Shown here: in pieces, positions 48,561 through 60,157 of the stretch | Numbering within the stretch: position 1 is the stretch's first letter | Layout: each line of letters opens with the position of its first letter | Origin: Bimuria novae-zelandiae CBS 107.79 | Taxonomy: Eukaryota > Ascomycota > Dothideomycetes > Pleosporales > Didymosphaeriaceae | Reading direction: 5' to 3' | Assembly: GCA_010015655.1 (NCBI GenBank) | Contig: ML976665.1 | Coordinates: 1,228,319-1,292,318, forward strand | Length of the DNA: 64,000 nt | Made by a program: the position numbers and the translations under genes | Notes under the pieces: model-generated | Seen by the model: the letters and a program-made list of their open reading frames with translations, nothing else | Databases searched by the model: none | What the model was told of the DNA's origin: nothing

Positions 48561-50285
48561 CTAGCCGATAGTAAGTCCCATCCCGAGGCCTTCAATTCTG
48601 TCTTTCAGTCCTCCGAGAAGTTGAGCTGCTCGGTCCGACTCATAATCCTCCTCAGGAGCAGCATGATCTTCATTCTCGACTGAACGTTCAGTCCCACCAT
48701 GGCAGCTCCAGCTAGACGCTCTCTTTGCATCACCAGCACCCATGTATCGGGCCTTCCCCGGCCATGCACACAACTGCCGCGTGACACGATCACCCTCGTA
48801 TGTTGTAGTCTCCGCCTCAAGTGTCTCCGGCGGTATGCCGTCCTCTACCCACTCCACCAAGGCGGCCAGCGGATCTGTAGGAACAGGTCCGTTGCCTCTC
48901 GCGCAGTGCGCAACCCCCGGCGCCAGGAAAAGGCGATAAAAATTGTCGACCTCGTTCGCGCCACCCATGAGCATTTCAACCCGCTTCCGATACTGCACAG
49001 TAGATTGGTACGGGATAAGTGGGTCATTGACCCCATGCCACGAGAGCAGTTTGGTTCCCGAAGATTGAAGCCTCGTCAGGTCAGCCTTCTCCGCGTCAAG
49101 CAGCCATCCATATTCCGAGCTCGCTTGGACCCAGAGTGCCATGAAGTCGGCATAATTGAGTCTAGTTACGTTGAAAGTCTCGTCTTTGAGTACAAAGCTT
49201 CGAATAAAGTTCATGGATATGTGCAACGGTTTCGGCATCCGTACACCATCCGTGGAAGTTGTGATGCCGGCAAGGCGCTCAAAGTCGGTTCCATGCGTGA
49301 AGCCATGCCAGAGCGGCACCTTCAAAGGTGTACGAGGGCCTTCGTTGATCCGTTTAACAATGTTCGCCATTGCACGCGATACTTCTACTGGGTTTTCGTC
49401 GCAGTAGAACACTTGGCCAATTACATGAAGAGGGTCGAAGTCGCATAGCTCGAATTCGGAAATGATTCCATCGCTGACGCCGTCCATCATGTCACAGCTC
49501 TCCATGGCTTTTTGTCGGAAATAGTTGAACTCGCAGCTCGACACCCAGAGCCCTTCTTCCTTCATGACTAGCTGGGGCCAAAATTCGGCCATCACCAGAC
49601 GCGTCAGGCTGAGTGCAGGAGCATTTGCAAGGATACCGTCCAGTAAGTCAGGGTGTTCTTGCGCAAGCATGTAGCCTTGTCTTCCACCCTGTGAGCACCC
49701 ATTCCAGTACGAGTATTTCGGCTTCTCTTGATAGAACTGCTCGGTGAGGCTTTTGCCTAGAATGATCGATTCCACGAGGCTGCGTGTTGCGAAATTCGTC
49801 AATAGGTTCCAATCAATCGTCCCATCCGGCTTCAATACCCAAGACGCGTCTGTATTGATAGGTGGATGACCACCGTCCGTAGACGAAGCTGCGTAGCCTT
49901 GCTTAACAGCCTGTCCGAGGTGCTGTCCAAGCACACCTGTTGCCATGCCCGATCCCCCTGTAGCTTGAAAGCGGCCATTCCAACTGTCGCGTCCCAGAGG
50001 AAGCCAAACTTCGACCAATACGTCATCGTCGGTCCCCTCGTGGTTGAGATGTGCTTTTAATTGGCAGAAATTCAGGCCATCTATATCTGGAAGCCCATGC
50101 ACCCCTCCCTGCGAAGTGTAATTTCGCTGAACCTCGGCTTCGATGGACTTCACCACGACCCGGGCACCAAGGTTTGGTGGACGGAAGGTTGCGGAGTCGC
50201 AGATTGGAGCAACTAGCTCGATCTCGTCATTGCTTTTGACTGCCCACGTGGCTGCAAGCCACACAAAGGTTATTTTCGACAGCAT
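48561..50285 (-). CDS. Secreted tannase/feruloyl esterase family protein
   Basis: A single-exon gene of 574 residues. Tannase-family enzymes hydrolyse esters of aromatic acids such as gallate or ferulate outside the cell. An N-terminal signal peptide is likely (MLSKITFVWLAATWAVKS). The family's CS-D-HC arrangement is complete: Cys197-Ser198 in GCSQGG, Asp421 in HGVNDPLIP, and His460-Cys461 in GVAHCARG, with the disulfide joining the two Cys next to Ser and His. A calcium-binding loop is suggested by DGVSDGIIS (about 268-276). Length is normal. The last 50 residues are acidic and not part of the domain. It reads the same way as the next three genes upstream, 665 bp from the first. Whether it acts on tannin or feruloyl esters cannot be told from sequence. 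Confidence 0.92.
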   Translation of the reverse strand: MLSKITFVWLAATWAVKSNDEIELVAPICDSATFRPPNLGARVVVKSIEAEVQRNYTSQGGVHGLPDIDGLNFCQLKAHLNHEGTDDDVLVEVWLPLGRDSWNGRFQATGGSGMATGVLGQHLGQAVKQGYAASSTDGGHPPINTDASWVLKPDGTIDWNLLTNFATRSLVESIILGKSLTEQFYQEKPKYSYWNGCSQGGRQGYMLAQEHPDLLDGILANAPALSLTRLVMAEFWPQLVMKEEGLWVSSCEFNYFRQKAMESCDMMDGVSDGIISEFELCDFDPLHVIGQVFYCDENPVEVSRAMANIVKRINEGPRTPLKVPLWHGFTHGTDFERLAGITTSTDGVRMPKPLHISMNFIRSFVLKDETFNVTRLNYADFMALWVQASSEYGWLLDAEKADLTRLQSSGTKLLSWHGVNDPLIPYQSTVQYRKRVEMLMGGANEVDNFYRLFLAPGVAHCARGNGPVPTDPLAALVEWVEDGIPPETLEAETTTYEGDRVTRQLCAWPGKARYMGAGDAKRASSWSCHGGTERSVENEDHAAPEEDYESDRAAQLLGGLKDRIEGLGMGLTIG

Positions 50286-50949
50286 TGTGTTTCGGACTCA
50301 AAAGTGGAGAAGTGTGAGAGAAAAAGAAATCGCATCAATGAGAGCTGCCGGGTCCCTCAAGGTAGGTGCGCATAGCAGTGCTCATCCCCGACACATCGTC
50401 AATGATGATTGTTGCGAAATGTAATGGAGTCGGCAAGGTTGATACCGAGACACGTGAAGGATTTTCTTACACTAGCTTTAGGGCGGGACGCGCTTATCCC
50501 GATTCAGTGCCACTAAGACGAATTGATGGGCGGCACAACAAAGTCTGCTCAGGGTATTAGTTCGCACGCGCTAGGAAGCAATTTCGTAAAAAGTTCACAA
50601 GAACTTTCATGGTTCCTAAAAGCTCGTAAATTTATTCCACATTTGCAGGAGATAGACGGAGACTGGAATTGCCCGGACGAGGTGGAACGTTCCATGATAC
50701 ACATTGACGACTGCACTTACAGACCCAATACGCCAGTTAACTTATCCCCATAAACAATTTCTCCAACCCGTATCAACAGTGACTTTCCTCCTTTCTGGGT
50801 ATACACCATCTTTCGAACGAAGATTCTAAACAGATCCAGATATACTTTCGCAACCAAAACCATTTGCATCAAAAGTCTCGCTGAAACGAAATGTGTTACC
50901 CAACCGGGAGATCATTGCGCAACGCAAGATACAATGTCGAGTATAGCAT
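50286..50949. other. Promoter region of the tannase gene
   Basis: Lies between the tannase start and the stop codon of the first P450. It contains a CACGTG palindrome near 50450. The short frames here (50366-50560, 50523-50753) have no recognisable feature. Confidence 0.4.
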
Positions 50950-52656
50950 TTACTTAGTGTCAGCAATGCTGCCAGAACCCCAGACGAACTTCCACTCAGT
51001 GCTAGTGTCGCTCCTCTTGGTAATCCTGACCGGAATATCCCAGTCGGGTTTCGGCATCGCGTTCCACATATCCGCGTTCTTCTTTGTGGGCATGCGCCAT
51101 ACTCCCTCGACAACCTCGATATCGAATTGCAACAGTATCATCACCGTCAGCGACAATATGGCGTTAGTGGAAAAGTGTCGTCCGGGGCACATTGTCGTTC
51201 CTGCGCCGAAAGGCCGGAAGGCGGTAGTGTTAGACAACTTCTTGCGGCCCTCAGGCGCCAGAAACCGCGTCTGGTCAAATTGTGAAGCGTTGGAGCCCCA
51301 GGTGTCGGTATCGTGGTGCACTGCCGTACCGGGAATCATGACGATGCCGTCCTTCTTGAGGTAATACTGTTCTGCGAGAGTAGTGTCGTTTTGGACTTTC
51401 TTGATGTTGATCACGGTGCTGTGGTACCGGAGCGTCTCTTGCCACATTGCGATTAGAGTGGGGCACTTCTGCTTTATGTCGCTCAGGTCGACCAGCTTTG
51501 CTACGCCGGTTGCAGTCGCGGCCTCTTTCGTGACGAGGTTCAAGATCTCCTGGCGACATTGGCGCAGAGAGTCGGGGTTGGAGACGATGTGGAACATGAG
51601 CCAGAACGCGGAGATGGCGCCGCTGCTGAGCATGGCGAGTGAAGTGGCCATTTCTAGCTTTGCCGCTTCTGCAGCACAAAGACCGTGGGCCATATTGACC
51701 TTGAACATCTCGGGAATCATTGTGAAGGCTTGCGTGTGGCCACCGGTCTCAAAGTACTTCTGAAATGCGCCAATGACACGGGCACGCGCTTGGAGCGCCT
51801 TTCGGGCTGTGAGTGATGGAAATGGACTGTACAGAAGGTGGTTAATTCCAGGGACGAATTCTCTGTAGACGCTGTCAGCCTGTGCTCGTATTCATTTTGT
51901 TTGAGTAAAGTGAAGATGTATGCTAGTAAAAGTTTTGAATGCCCTCGGAAGACTGACACTTGTACGCGAAAGAGACGATTGTACTTACAGCCAACTAGCT
52001 TGAGTCGCAGGATCATCATAGGGATTCTCAGGTCCATATATAGCACCAGTAAGCGCCAGCATGAGCTGGTGTCGCAGTGCGTCGTAAAGCCCCACAGAAC
52101 CTTGAGTGACGAGATTATTCGGCACACTGGCGGCCATTCTATCCACAGCTGTTCGCGTAGCGGCCTGCAATCCCGACCCTGAAGACAAATGCTTGTGCAC
52201 GCTCTTGGTAAAGCCATTCCCGTGAATGCCATAAGCTTGAACAAGAGTCGCCTTGGATGATTTGGTCAGCCCACTGAAGAGCATACCGAAGTCGAGCAGT
52301 GTGGGCACGAAAGTGGGGAGATTGATTTTATTCTGCACTGCTTGAATCAAGTGCGACGCATTAACAACGTAGATTCTTTGGAAAGGCATCCTCAAGGTCT
52401 GGATTGGTAGGGCATAGCATTTCCTAATGCATGTTAGTAATTGCGCAGTTGATTGACAGCTCATGGAATCGACGTACCGTAAATTGACGAGGTAATTGAC
52501 TTTGTGTCGTGCAATACCGACAGCAGGTCCCAGAAACGGTACCGCTGCTGAGAGAAGGCGTGGCTCGGATTTGCTTTGTGTCGCACGTAGAAGAACCTGC
52601 AGGATGACATATATGGTGGCAAAGGTCACGAGAGCGACAATGACCGCCGAAGACAT
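50950..52656 (-). CDS. Cytochrome P450 with unusual I-helix (CYP7/CYP8-like pattern)
   Basis: Three exons: 52656-52478, 52423-51989 and 51871-50950, with introns of 54 bp (GTACGT...TTAG) and 117 bp (GTAAGT...ACAG); 511 residues. The ATG at 52654-52656 gives MSSAVIVALVTFATIYVILQ, a membrane anchor for the endoplasmic reticulum. Heme-binding loop FGAGTTMCPGR with Cys433; ExxR is ETLR at 350-353; a PERF-like DQTRF segment follows. The I-helix reads SSGAISAFWLMFH where most P450s have A/G-G-x-D/E-T-T, so the proton-relay Thr and acidic residue are missing, as in sterol 7-hydroxylase and prostacyclin-synthase relatives. Substrate is not predictable. Co-oriented with the tannase and the second P450. 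Confidence 0.9.
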
Positions 52657-54343
52657 GGTGGGTAAGGAGAATCGATGCAAATAGATCCACAGTATAACGG
52701 TAGAAATATCGGTAGGAGACTATTAGGGTAAGCAGTGTTTACATTCGTCGCTAAAATCTTATGGCATTGGGGCAGGAGCGATCATGTCAAGAAGCTGCCT
52801 GAAAAAAGGCAAAAGTGATGAGGTGAGCAATTACCATGATTATGGGGCGATTATCGTTCGCCTAGTTGAATCGCAATGTCTCACTGTATATCTATAATAG
52901 AATCTTACTCCAGGTGCATGGAACGCATGCAATGTGATGAGAAGATATCGTAGACAAGCGGCGTTGCTCTAGACTTCCAGCGAGCGTCCGGAATCTGTGG
53001 GCCGTTGAAAATATAATGCTACAAACGCCACGCCGTGTACCAAATGGTGGTTTATATATCATCATGCTGGCAAGGAGTGGGCTCTTGTCGACCTCGCGGT
53101 CCGAAAGCCACAATGTCAGAGTGGTCGGCGAACATCCACTTTCCAAGTCCCTTATCCAAGCCCTGTCCTGAACTCATGGAGGAGCAGACTCTGGTGAAGG
53201 ATCCATCCCTGGCCGGTTTGGTCCAGCGATGTCGTCCCTGACTCGAGTATGCATTGCGTCTGCCGCGCTTCTGCATTCTATCTCTGCTACATGGGTAAGC
53301 GCATGGTCCTTCATATACTAAGATATTAATCCTCGTATGATCTATCGTAAGGGCGTGCTACCTTTGGTGGGCACCTTACCATGCCCGGTGCCGTGATCAG
53401 GCTTTCGTACTAGAATCGGAAAGCAAGACCGAACAGGCGCCCGCTAAACGTAGACGCAGGACACGCCTACGCGACTATGGCCGTAGAAGCGCCTATCCAA
53501 TCCTTTAGTGTACGTCGGCGACTTGAGAATATGCCTCCTGCTCACGGCAGAAGGCTTTATCGATTTGTCCCCGTGGTCAGTTGTCCAGGATGGATACCGA
53601 TTACCATTCAGCTAAGAGCAGTACGTAGATACTGGCGACCGAGATAGAAGTGGATAAAACAAAGAAAACACCGAGCTTGAGCGGGAGGGATGCTCGAGAT
53701 TCGCTTAAGAGACCATATTTGGAGACAGTTACACGAAGTAAATAAGACATAGCTTCCCAAGGCCTTGGGGCTGGTACACAGACAGCTGAACTACGGATGT
53801 CAGTCCCAAAGTTGACCAATGTCACCTCGACAGCTGCATGTCAATCCGAGGTATGCCGATGATCGAACCAACGGTTGTGCAACGTGGTACAAGTGGGGAA
53901 ACTGCCGGGAGAGTGGCGTTATTGCCAGCTGGCAGTATGTATGACAATTAGAATGATGACTAGGGCGTTGTTTTCAAGGGTCTATTGGTCTCGTCTAAGA
54001 AAGCGAAGGGACCCGCATCACATAGCTGAAGCCACCCGAAAAGCCGCTTAGCTATGGTATTATCACATATTATTGTGCTAATAATCTTAGAGAGTCTAAT
54101 TGTAACGTTCACATTTGCCTTTTGATGTACTTCATGTTGAAACTTGGTTCTGATACATCACAATGCGGACCGTTGGCATCAAAGCGACCTCAAGAAACCT
54201 ACATGATATACAAACACACAGAAAAGCAATTAAAAAAGGACCATGACGCTCAGGATGAAACTCGGAACTTCGACTGACCGAAAGAAGCAACCCACCACCA
54301 ATGTTCCTAGGTACCATCTGACGCCGCACACTCGCGTTGATAA
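52657..54343. other. Spacer between the two P450 genes
   Basis: 1.7 kb of normal composition: promoter of the first P450 and 3' flank of the second. Short frames such as 53035-53241 (plus) and 53601-53825 (minus) have no recognisable domain or splice partner. Confidence 0.45.
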
Positions 54344-56260
54344 TCAATAGGCAGCCCCCACAGCTTCCCCACCATATCGCTCGATCAGCTCTCTATGCTT
54401 CTGACTGCGCACCGTAATCTTCACATCGAACGGCGCCCATCGATGCTCTGCCACATTCATGTTCAGCGTATCAATCTCTTTGCCCTCGAATTGCTCAAAG
54501 TTGAAGCAATACAGTAACCGCGCTGCAATAATCCATCTAGACAAAGTTTGGTTAGCGCGCATTCCAAATGAAACCACGACCATACTACACCAAAAATAAG
54601 AGACTAAATGCGGCTAGCTCAAATACGCGGAAATACTCAACGAACGTCATAGTGAACCTTAGTCGACCACCGTAATGGAACGTGATAACTTACACGTTCG
54701 AATCTCCAACATGGTACCCAGTACACACCCTCCTTCCCGTCCCAAAATTCCAATGCCCGGCCAGCGGATCTTCGAGCTTACTCGGATCGAAACCCTGGAT
54801 CTCAGGATCGAGCCATCTTTCCGGCCAAAACCGCAGAGGATCAGGGTACTCCTCCGGATTCAGAGAGATATGCCACGTATTCACCGTGAATACGGTGCCG
54901 GCTGGGAAACGATATCCCTCGTAGACGTCGTCTTTGATGAGCATATGCGGCATGCCTGATTCCGTGTCAGTCAACAAACCCCACTCAAATTCCATAATGT
55001 CCATGAAAATTCCTCCATAAGTCGACAGCAAATGCGCCGGGCTGAACTGCAAGTGGAAAACATACCGATCTCCGCAAAAGGCCTCCACCTCCACCCCTCC
55101 TTCACAACCGCACTCAAATACCTCAACTCCCCCCTATCCCCTAGCCCCGGCAGCCTCTCCGCTACCCCCAGCACCCTATCCATCACCTCCTGTGCCCTTC
55201 TCACCCACCTCGCATCCGTCGCGGCGGCCGCTATAATCTGGCTCAGCGTCATCCGACTCGTGTCACTTCCTGCTTCCATCAAACTCCCCAGCGCAAACAG
55301 CCGCTGCGTCTCGCCCAGCGCCTCGCTCGCCGGATCATCCAGGAACTTCGTTGCGAAGCACGGCGGACACGTGCCGTTTTTCACCCGCTGGTTCAGGTCG
55401 CGGACTTCGGCGCCGTACACGTCGAGCAGGCGCTGGAACGACGCTTTGCCACGAGGTATCCACCATTTTAGCGGGGTGGGCAGGCGGTCGAGAAAGGTGA
55501 ATACGTCGACGAGGTTGGCGCCGGGTTGGAGGGCGGCGATGAACTCTTGGCTTGTGTCGAAGAGTTTCTCGATATTGCTCTTTCCACCTCCATTCTTCTT
55601 AAGCACATTCGCACCTTCCTCGCCATTTGGGCCAAAGATGCTCTTGCCATTTCCCTCCTTCCCAAGCCCTTCTGCACCTTCCTCACTAGTAATCCCCTTC
55701 CCAAAAACAACACCCATAACAACCCCATTCGCATACCTCTGATTCGCGGCCCACCATCCCTCCGGCCGCCTTAACACCTCTCCCACCAACCTCTCACTCT
55801 CCCTCTCCTGAAACCCCCTAAACAGCTCCGCATTCCTCCCATTCAAAATCCCATGCATGATCTTCCGCACCGAGCGCCAACGCTCCCCATACGGCATCAC
55901 AACAACCCTACACCCGCCTGACATGCACTCCGACGCAAACGGCATGCGTGGCCGCGAAGAGTAGATAGCGGAGCGCTTCTCGAGCAGGTCAGTTACGACG
56001 CGGGAGGAGTTAAGGAAGACCCATGTGGTGGATGCGATGCGGAGGGTGAATAGTTCGCCGTAGCGCTGGGCGGTGAGAGAGGCCCAGGGACCTTGGTGCG
56101 AGGGCGGGAGGAGGTGCATGTTGCCAATGAAGGGGAGGGTGGGAGGACCGGGAGGGAGGCGGTATTTGCGGTTGTGGAGGTGGGTTTTTATAAGGTGGAA
56201 GAGGAGGATGAGGAAGAGGGGGAGGAGGGTGGTTAGGAGGGTGGAGGGGATGAGTGGCAT
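54344..56260 (-). CDS. Cytochrome P450 monooxygenase
   Basis: Three exons: 56260-55066, 54955-54694 and 54536-54344, with introns of 110 bp (GTATGT...TCAG) and 157 bp (GTAAGT...CTAACC...CTAG); 549 residues. N-terminal anchor LLTTLLPLFLILLFHLI, hinge RLPPGPPTLPFIGN, C-helix W128-RSV-R132, I-helix AGSDTS (330-335) with a normal acid-Thr pair, ExxR at 388-391 (EGWR), a PERW motif (FWPERW) and heme loop FGTGRRVCTGY with Cys476. All key residues are present. The layout resembles fungal O-methylsterigmatocystin-oxidoreductase-type P450s, a broad group, so no substrate is claimed. A Gly/Asn/Lys-rich insertion occupies about residues 190-230. A CT-repeat lies just upstream of the start. Confidence 0.92.
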
Positions 56261-56276
56261 GGTGGCTGTAGTAGAG

Positions 56277-56280
<4 letters not shown>

Positions 56281-56325
<45 letters not shown>
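56281..56325 (-). repeat. (GA)n/(CT)n microsatellite in the 5' leader of the second P450
   Basis: About 22 AG dinucleotides in a row on the plus strand, 20 bp upstream of the ATG, so a CT tract on the sense strand. Pyrimidine-rich leaders are common in fungal promoters; length change here could alter expression (inference). Confidence 0.9.
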
Positions 56326-56328
<3 letters not shown>

Positions 56329-56661
56329 GTTAGAGGTTAGGCTGGTTATCCTCGTTGGCTTCGAGAAGGTGTAGAACGTAGTTGGAGTGGGCCGTCGAGG
56401 TGTAACGGGATGCTCGACGTCAAGTTGGAAGCTGGAAAAGTTGGGAATCTATTCTCCGCACACCAAGTGCCGTGACACGTTATGCAACGCGGATAGTATG
56501 GAGAAGATTAACCTCGAACGAGTAAAGCCTACTACACTGCTTCAGTGTGGGGTATTTGAGCACGTGTGATGCAGGGACCGCGGTGGGGCAATAGTAACGT
56601 CAATTGAATATTTACATATAGATGATAATACGCAGGGGAAATGGAGAACAAGGCAAGCATT
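56326..56661. other. Short spacer between the second P450 and the FAD monooxygenase
   Basis: About 335 bp, carrying the promoter of the P450 and the 3' flank of the monooxygenase. Nothing else is seen. Confidence 0.4.
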
Positions 56662-58092
56662 CTAAGCAGCAGCCTGGACAGCGGGCGCACCATTCTCAAC
56701 GGTGGCGCCATTCGTGCCATTCGTCGCCTTTTGCTTGCTCTTGAAGTATTGCGTAAAGTCGTGCCGCACAGCGTGGACAGCTTCCGCTGCCGACTTGCCC
56801 CACACTGGATCTGATTCTGCACGCTCGCAGAACTTGAAGAACTCCTCCTTCTCCTTCTCGCATGCGGGATCCCATAAACGGTGGAAGTTGGTGCGTGACA
56901 TGGGGTCAATCATCTCGCGCCAGATCTTGATGCGGATTTCGCTGTATTTGTCAAGGATGGACTCATCGAGCTCGTCCGTGTGGATGCCTGTGAAACAGTC
57001 CAAGAGCGAGCCGACATCGGCAAAGCCACCAGTCAGGCCGAGACCACCGCTGTTGCTTGTGAGCTTGCGTACTGTCGCCTGCGAGGGAAGAAGATGCTTA
57101 CAATGGGTTGCAGAGGTGAGCCGCATCGGCAACCAGCACTATCTTGCCTACCCTGAAACTTGGCGCGCATCTCTGCTGCAGTTTGTAGGGGCTTATACCG
57201 ACTAGCTTGTATTCGTTTGGTTTTGGGTGGCCTGGTAGGATCTTCTCGTAGCGCGCCGGTTGCCGTTTTACGATCTCCTCACGGGAGAGGCTCTCGTCGT
57301 CGCCGTAAGTCACTCGCCAGATGCCGTCCTTTGTGACTTTCGCGGCCATGTACCACTCTGTAGGGTGGATGATGAAATTCGAATCCCAGTAGCCGAATTT
57401 CTCGTCGAAGGGCAGGTAGACCTGGACAGTTAGCGTGAATCTCCAATAGCCACAATGCTCGACCGACATTGGTAGCCACAATCTGCTGTGGAAGAGTCTC
57501 GCCAGGGTACTCCTTCCCGAACAAAGCAGTGCGTACGCCGCTAGACGCGCCATCTGCACCGACGAGATAGTCCCCAGTAAACCTCTTTCTCTCGCCATCC
57601 GTGGTTTCCACAATAGCAGTCGCGCCATTTTCGTCTTGCTTGACGTCGACCAACTTGTGTCCCCACAGTATTTGCGTGTTCGGATAGCTTTCAAAGTGCC
57701 TCACAATGAGTGGGCCCAGCCGATCCAGCGGCAGCACGCGCATGGCGAGCTCGGAATCCTCGGGCTCGCGTCCCATGCCCGCAAGGAAGGTGGTGTCATT
57801 CAGCCGCCAGCACACGCCCCTCGGCGCGAGCCCTTTCTCCCTCACTTCTTCGAGAATACCCGCTCGTTTGAATTCGAACATGGCAGAGGGTGCAAAGTGG
57901 GCAGCGCGCGGGTTGTCGTTGATCTTGGTGTCCGCCTCGAGGATGGTCACTTTGATAGCGAGGTTGCGCGCAAGTTGCGTGCCTAGGAGAAGCCCCGAAG
58001 GACCAGCTCCCACGATGACGATCTAGAGGTAGCTGTCAGCCATGTTTTCGTCCGCTCGAGGCAATGAAGCATACATGGTTGATCTTAGGCAT
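56662..58092 (-). CDS. FAD-dependent aromatic-type monooxygenase (class A flavoprotein)
   Basis: Four exons: 58092-58075, 58022-57468, 57421-57102 and 57049-56662, with introns of 52, 46 and 52 bp; 426 residues. The first exon encodes only MPKINH, after which the dinucleotide-binding fold IVIVGAGPSGLLLG follows, so the splice is well supported. Other motifs: VGADGASSGVR (DG motif) and VLVADAAHLCNPFGGLGLTGG (GD motif, with Ala in place of the usual first Gly). The fold adds one oxygen atom to aromatic or polyketide substrates using NAD(P)H. The length fits short salicylate-hydroxylase or MhpA-like fungal forms. It is the last gene of the co-oriented set. Substrate is unknown. Confidence 0.9.
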
Positions 58093-60157
58093 GGCTGATG
58101 TCCCTGTTACACGGTCAATGCGATTTTGTCAGTCTGTCGACATCCATTGACATCTTTAAAGATGACATGATTCATCACGAGGTGGGGCAGAGGCACGCCC
58201 GACTGCAGCCCGCACCTGGGGCGAGAAACTCCATGGGCGGTTTCCCCTCATCAACCGTGGGGTATGAGGATGTGCCCCACATACACCAGCCTTGGAGAGT
58301 TGCATGCCAAGGCGAATCATGTGACGGTCGCTGAGTCATTATTTTCTGGTGACTATCGTGAGAATCAGGGTGAGAATCAGGGTGAGAATCAGGGTGAGAA
58401 TCAGGAAGAGAATCCGATACGCTGAACGACGCACTCGGGGAGCCCTGGACACCACTTGAACACGGGATTTGGGGGTGGATCCAATGACGTCTGCGCAGGA
58501 CAACAATGCGTACGCGGCTCCACTTTCCGCATTCATCCGTGGGCGCATGAGGTGTCGTCTTGAATCCCACGGTGTCTGGTGGCAATCATCAGCTGGTAGA
58601 CGCGACAATGTATTCGGATCGGCACCGCGCGTTCCGCAGCATCGTTGGTGCCGGCACGGAGGCTGCGAAGTGTTGAGGACGTTGCCTGCGAGACAGGCGC
58701 TTCACTGGCGTCGCAGGGCGATAAGAAGAACATGAGACACACGCCTGGTAATCAACTGGCTGCCATCGCTTTTGCTATTGAAGCGCCTGGGAACATCCAA
58801 ACTCTCGGTCGTGCAGAGTGTTGAGGTTGTACCGTCGCTTCCAAGCTGAGTGCGGCTGCAAGGTTAGCACCCCGCCAAGCTTTCCAATTTTTCACGGAAC
58901 CGCCATCCTCCTCCTGAGCCTCTTCCAGATCGTGAGCGCAATGTGAAGCCAAACTGCCCGCCTCGCAGCCTGACGATCCCATTGCTGTCCCACAATTCTA
59001 CACTGATTAACTGCGCAGTGACTGACTGCTGGCCTCAGCACGAGTCTCAGGAGAGGTTCTCGAACGCAAAATCGACTGCTCCACCATCATGTTATCACGG
59101 ACATCCCACGTCGTTCGGAGTAGTTCGACTATTGGACGCGCAGTGCGAGTGCGGCTTTGCGGACCCATTTATATCCATTTATACCCACTGATAGCTATCT
59201 TGCATTGCTCGAATCGTCTGTCGCCCGGATCCTGGCAATAGTCGTTCCACTTTTTCAACGCGACCCAAGCACGCACATCCCTATGCACACCCTCTCAACG
59301 CACAAAGGGAGTGCTATCTCAGACATCAGACTTTTTGTTCTCGGATTACCCCTAACGGTAAGGTCGCTATTGTGACAGGGGTTAGTGAAGGCTTGTTTGC
59401 ATGCACGCGCAGCATTTCTTGATGGTAGCAATGGTGCGGCCGGACGACGATTTAAAGCAAAACACCATGTTCCCAAGAATAACAGCAAGCGGCAGCTAGC
59501 AGCCACTCCCGTAGCCGTGCATCGAGTACCAAGATGTTCCATGGTCGGCCGTCCCCACAATTTTGGTGTTGGCGCGCTTCAACCGCTCCACTGTACTCAT
59601 TGTTGCGCTGACGCACATCACCCTCGAACCTTCTGGCCGACAAGAAAAATCGGATCCCATGCCGCCACCAGGGTTCGTTCTCACACCCTTCCGCCCTGCA
59701 TGCATTAGTCTTTGTTCTTATCGTCCTCATGAACATCAAAGCGACCTCACTTACTCCACAAGAACGAGGTCTATTAGCTTCCGCCACAAGCCTACTCTAC
59801 TTACTATTTCCACCTCTGCACAGTGCCTCGTCCCCAACCACGATACCGCTTATCTGCGACCTGACAACTCTACTGAAAGCTTTGCACAGAGGTCCTATTC
59901 ACGGTTTCGCGGGTTGTCAAGTGTCGCTCCACCCGTTCGGGTCTCTTATCTCTAGCGCATCACTCATTGCGATCCTCTGATAGCGGCCCATCGTCAGGGG
60001 GAAAATTACACCAGGCCTACCGTCTAGCCTTTTTGCCGGACACACTCGCGGGCACCACGTGCGTCCGAGGGGTGCCGTGAAAGCAACCCAACGATCCTTG
60101 AGTCAATCGTTTAGCGTCCCTGACTAGCTGCCAACAGCCCCTACAGAAGATAATAGG
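58093..60157. other. Divergent promoter region of the monooxygenase and the Prm10-like gene
   Basis: 2 kb of normal composition with no recognised gene; the overlapping frames at 58943-59955 on both strands contain no domain. It should hold both promoters and possibly untranslated leaders. A 12-bp tandem repeat lies at 58358-58405. Confidence 0.5.
58358..58405 (+). repeat. Four perfect 12-bp tandem repeats
   Basis: GTGAGAATCAGG is repeated four times without change, followed by a degenerate fifth unit. It lies about 270 bp upstream of the monooxygenase start. Any regulatory role is speculative. Confidence 0.9.

Noticed and set aside
48699..49448. A 249-codon plus-strand frame
   Set aside because: It lies antisense to the tannase gene, whose catalytic motifs are complete; it has no domain of its own.
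55032..55742. A 236-codon plus-strand frame
   Set aside because: Antisense shadow of the second P450.
58358..58405. A CRISPR-like repeat
   Set aside because: The units are tandem without spacers, and the organism is a fungus.
59563..59955. A 130-codon plus-strand frame upstream of the Prm10-like gene
   Set aside because: No domain, overlapped by frames on both strands, and unlike the coding pattern of the neighbours.
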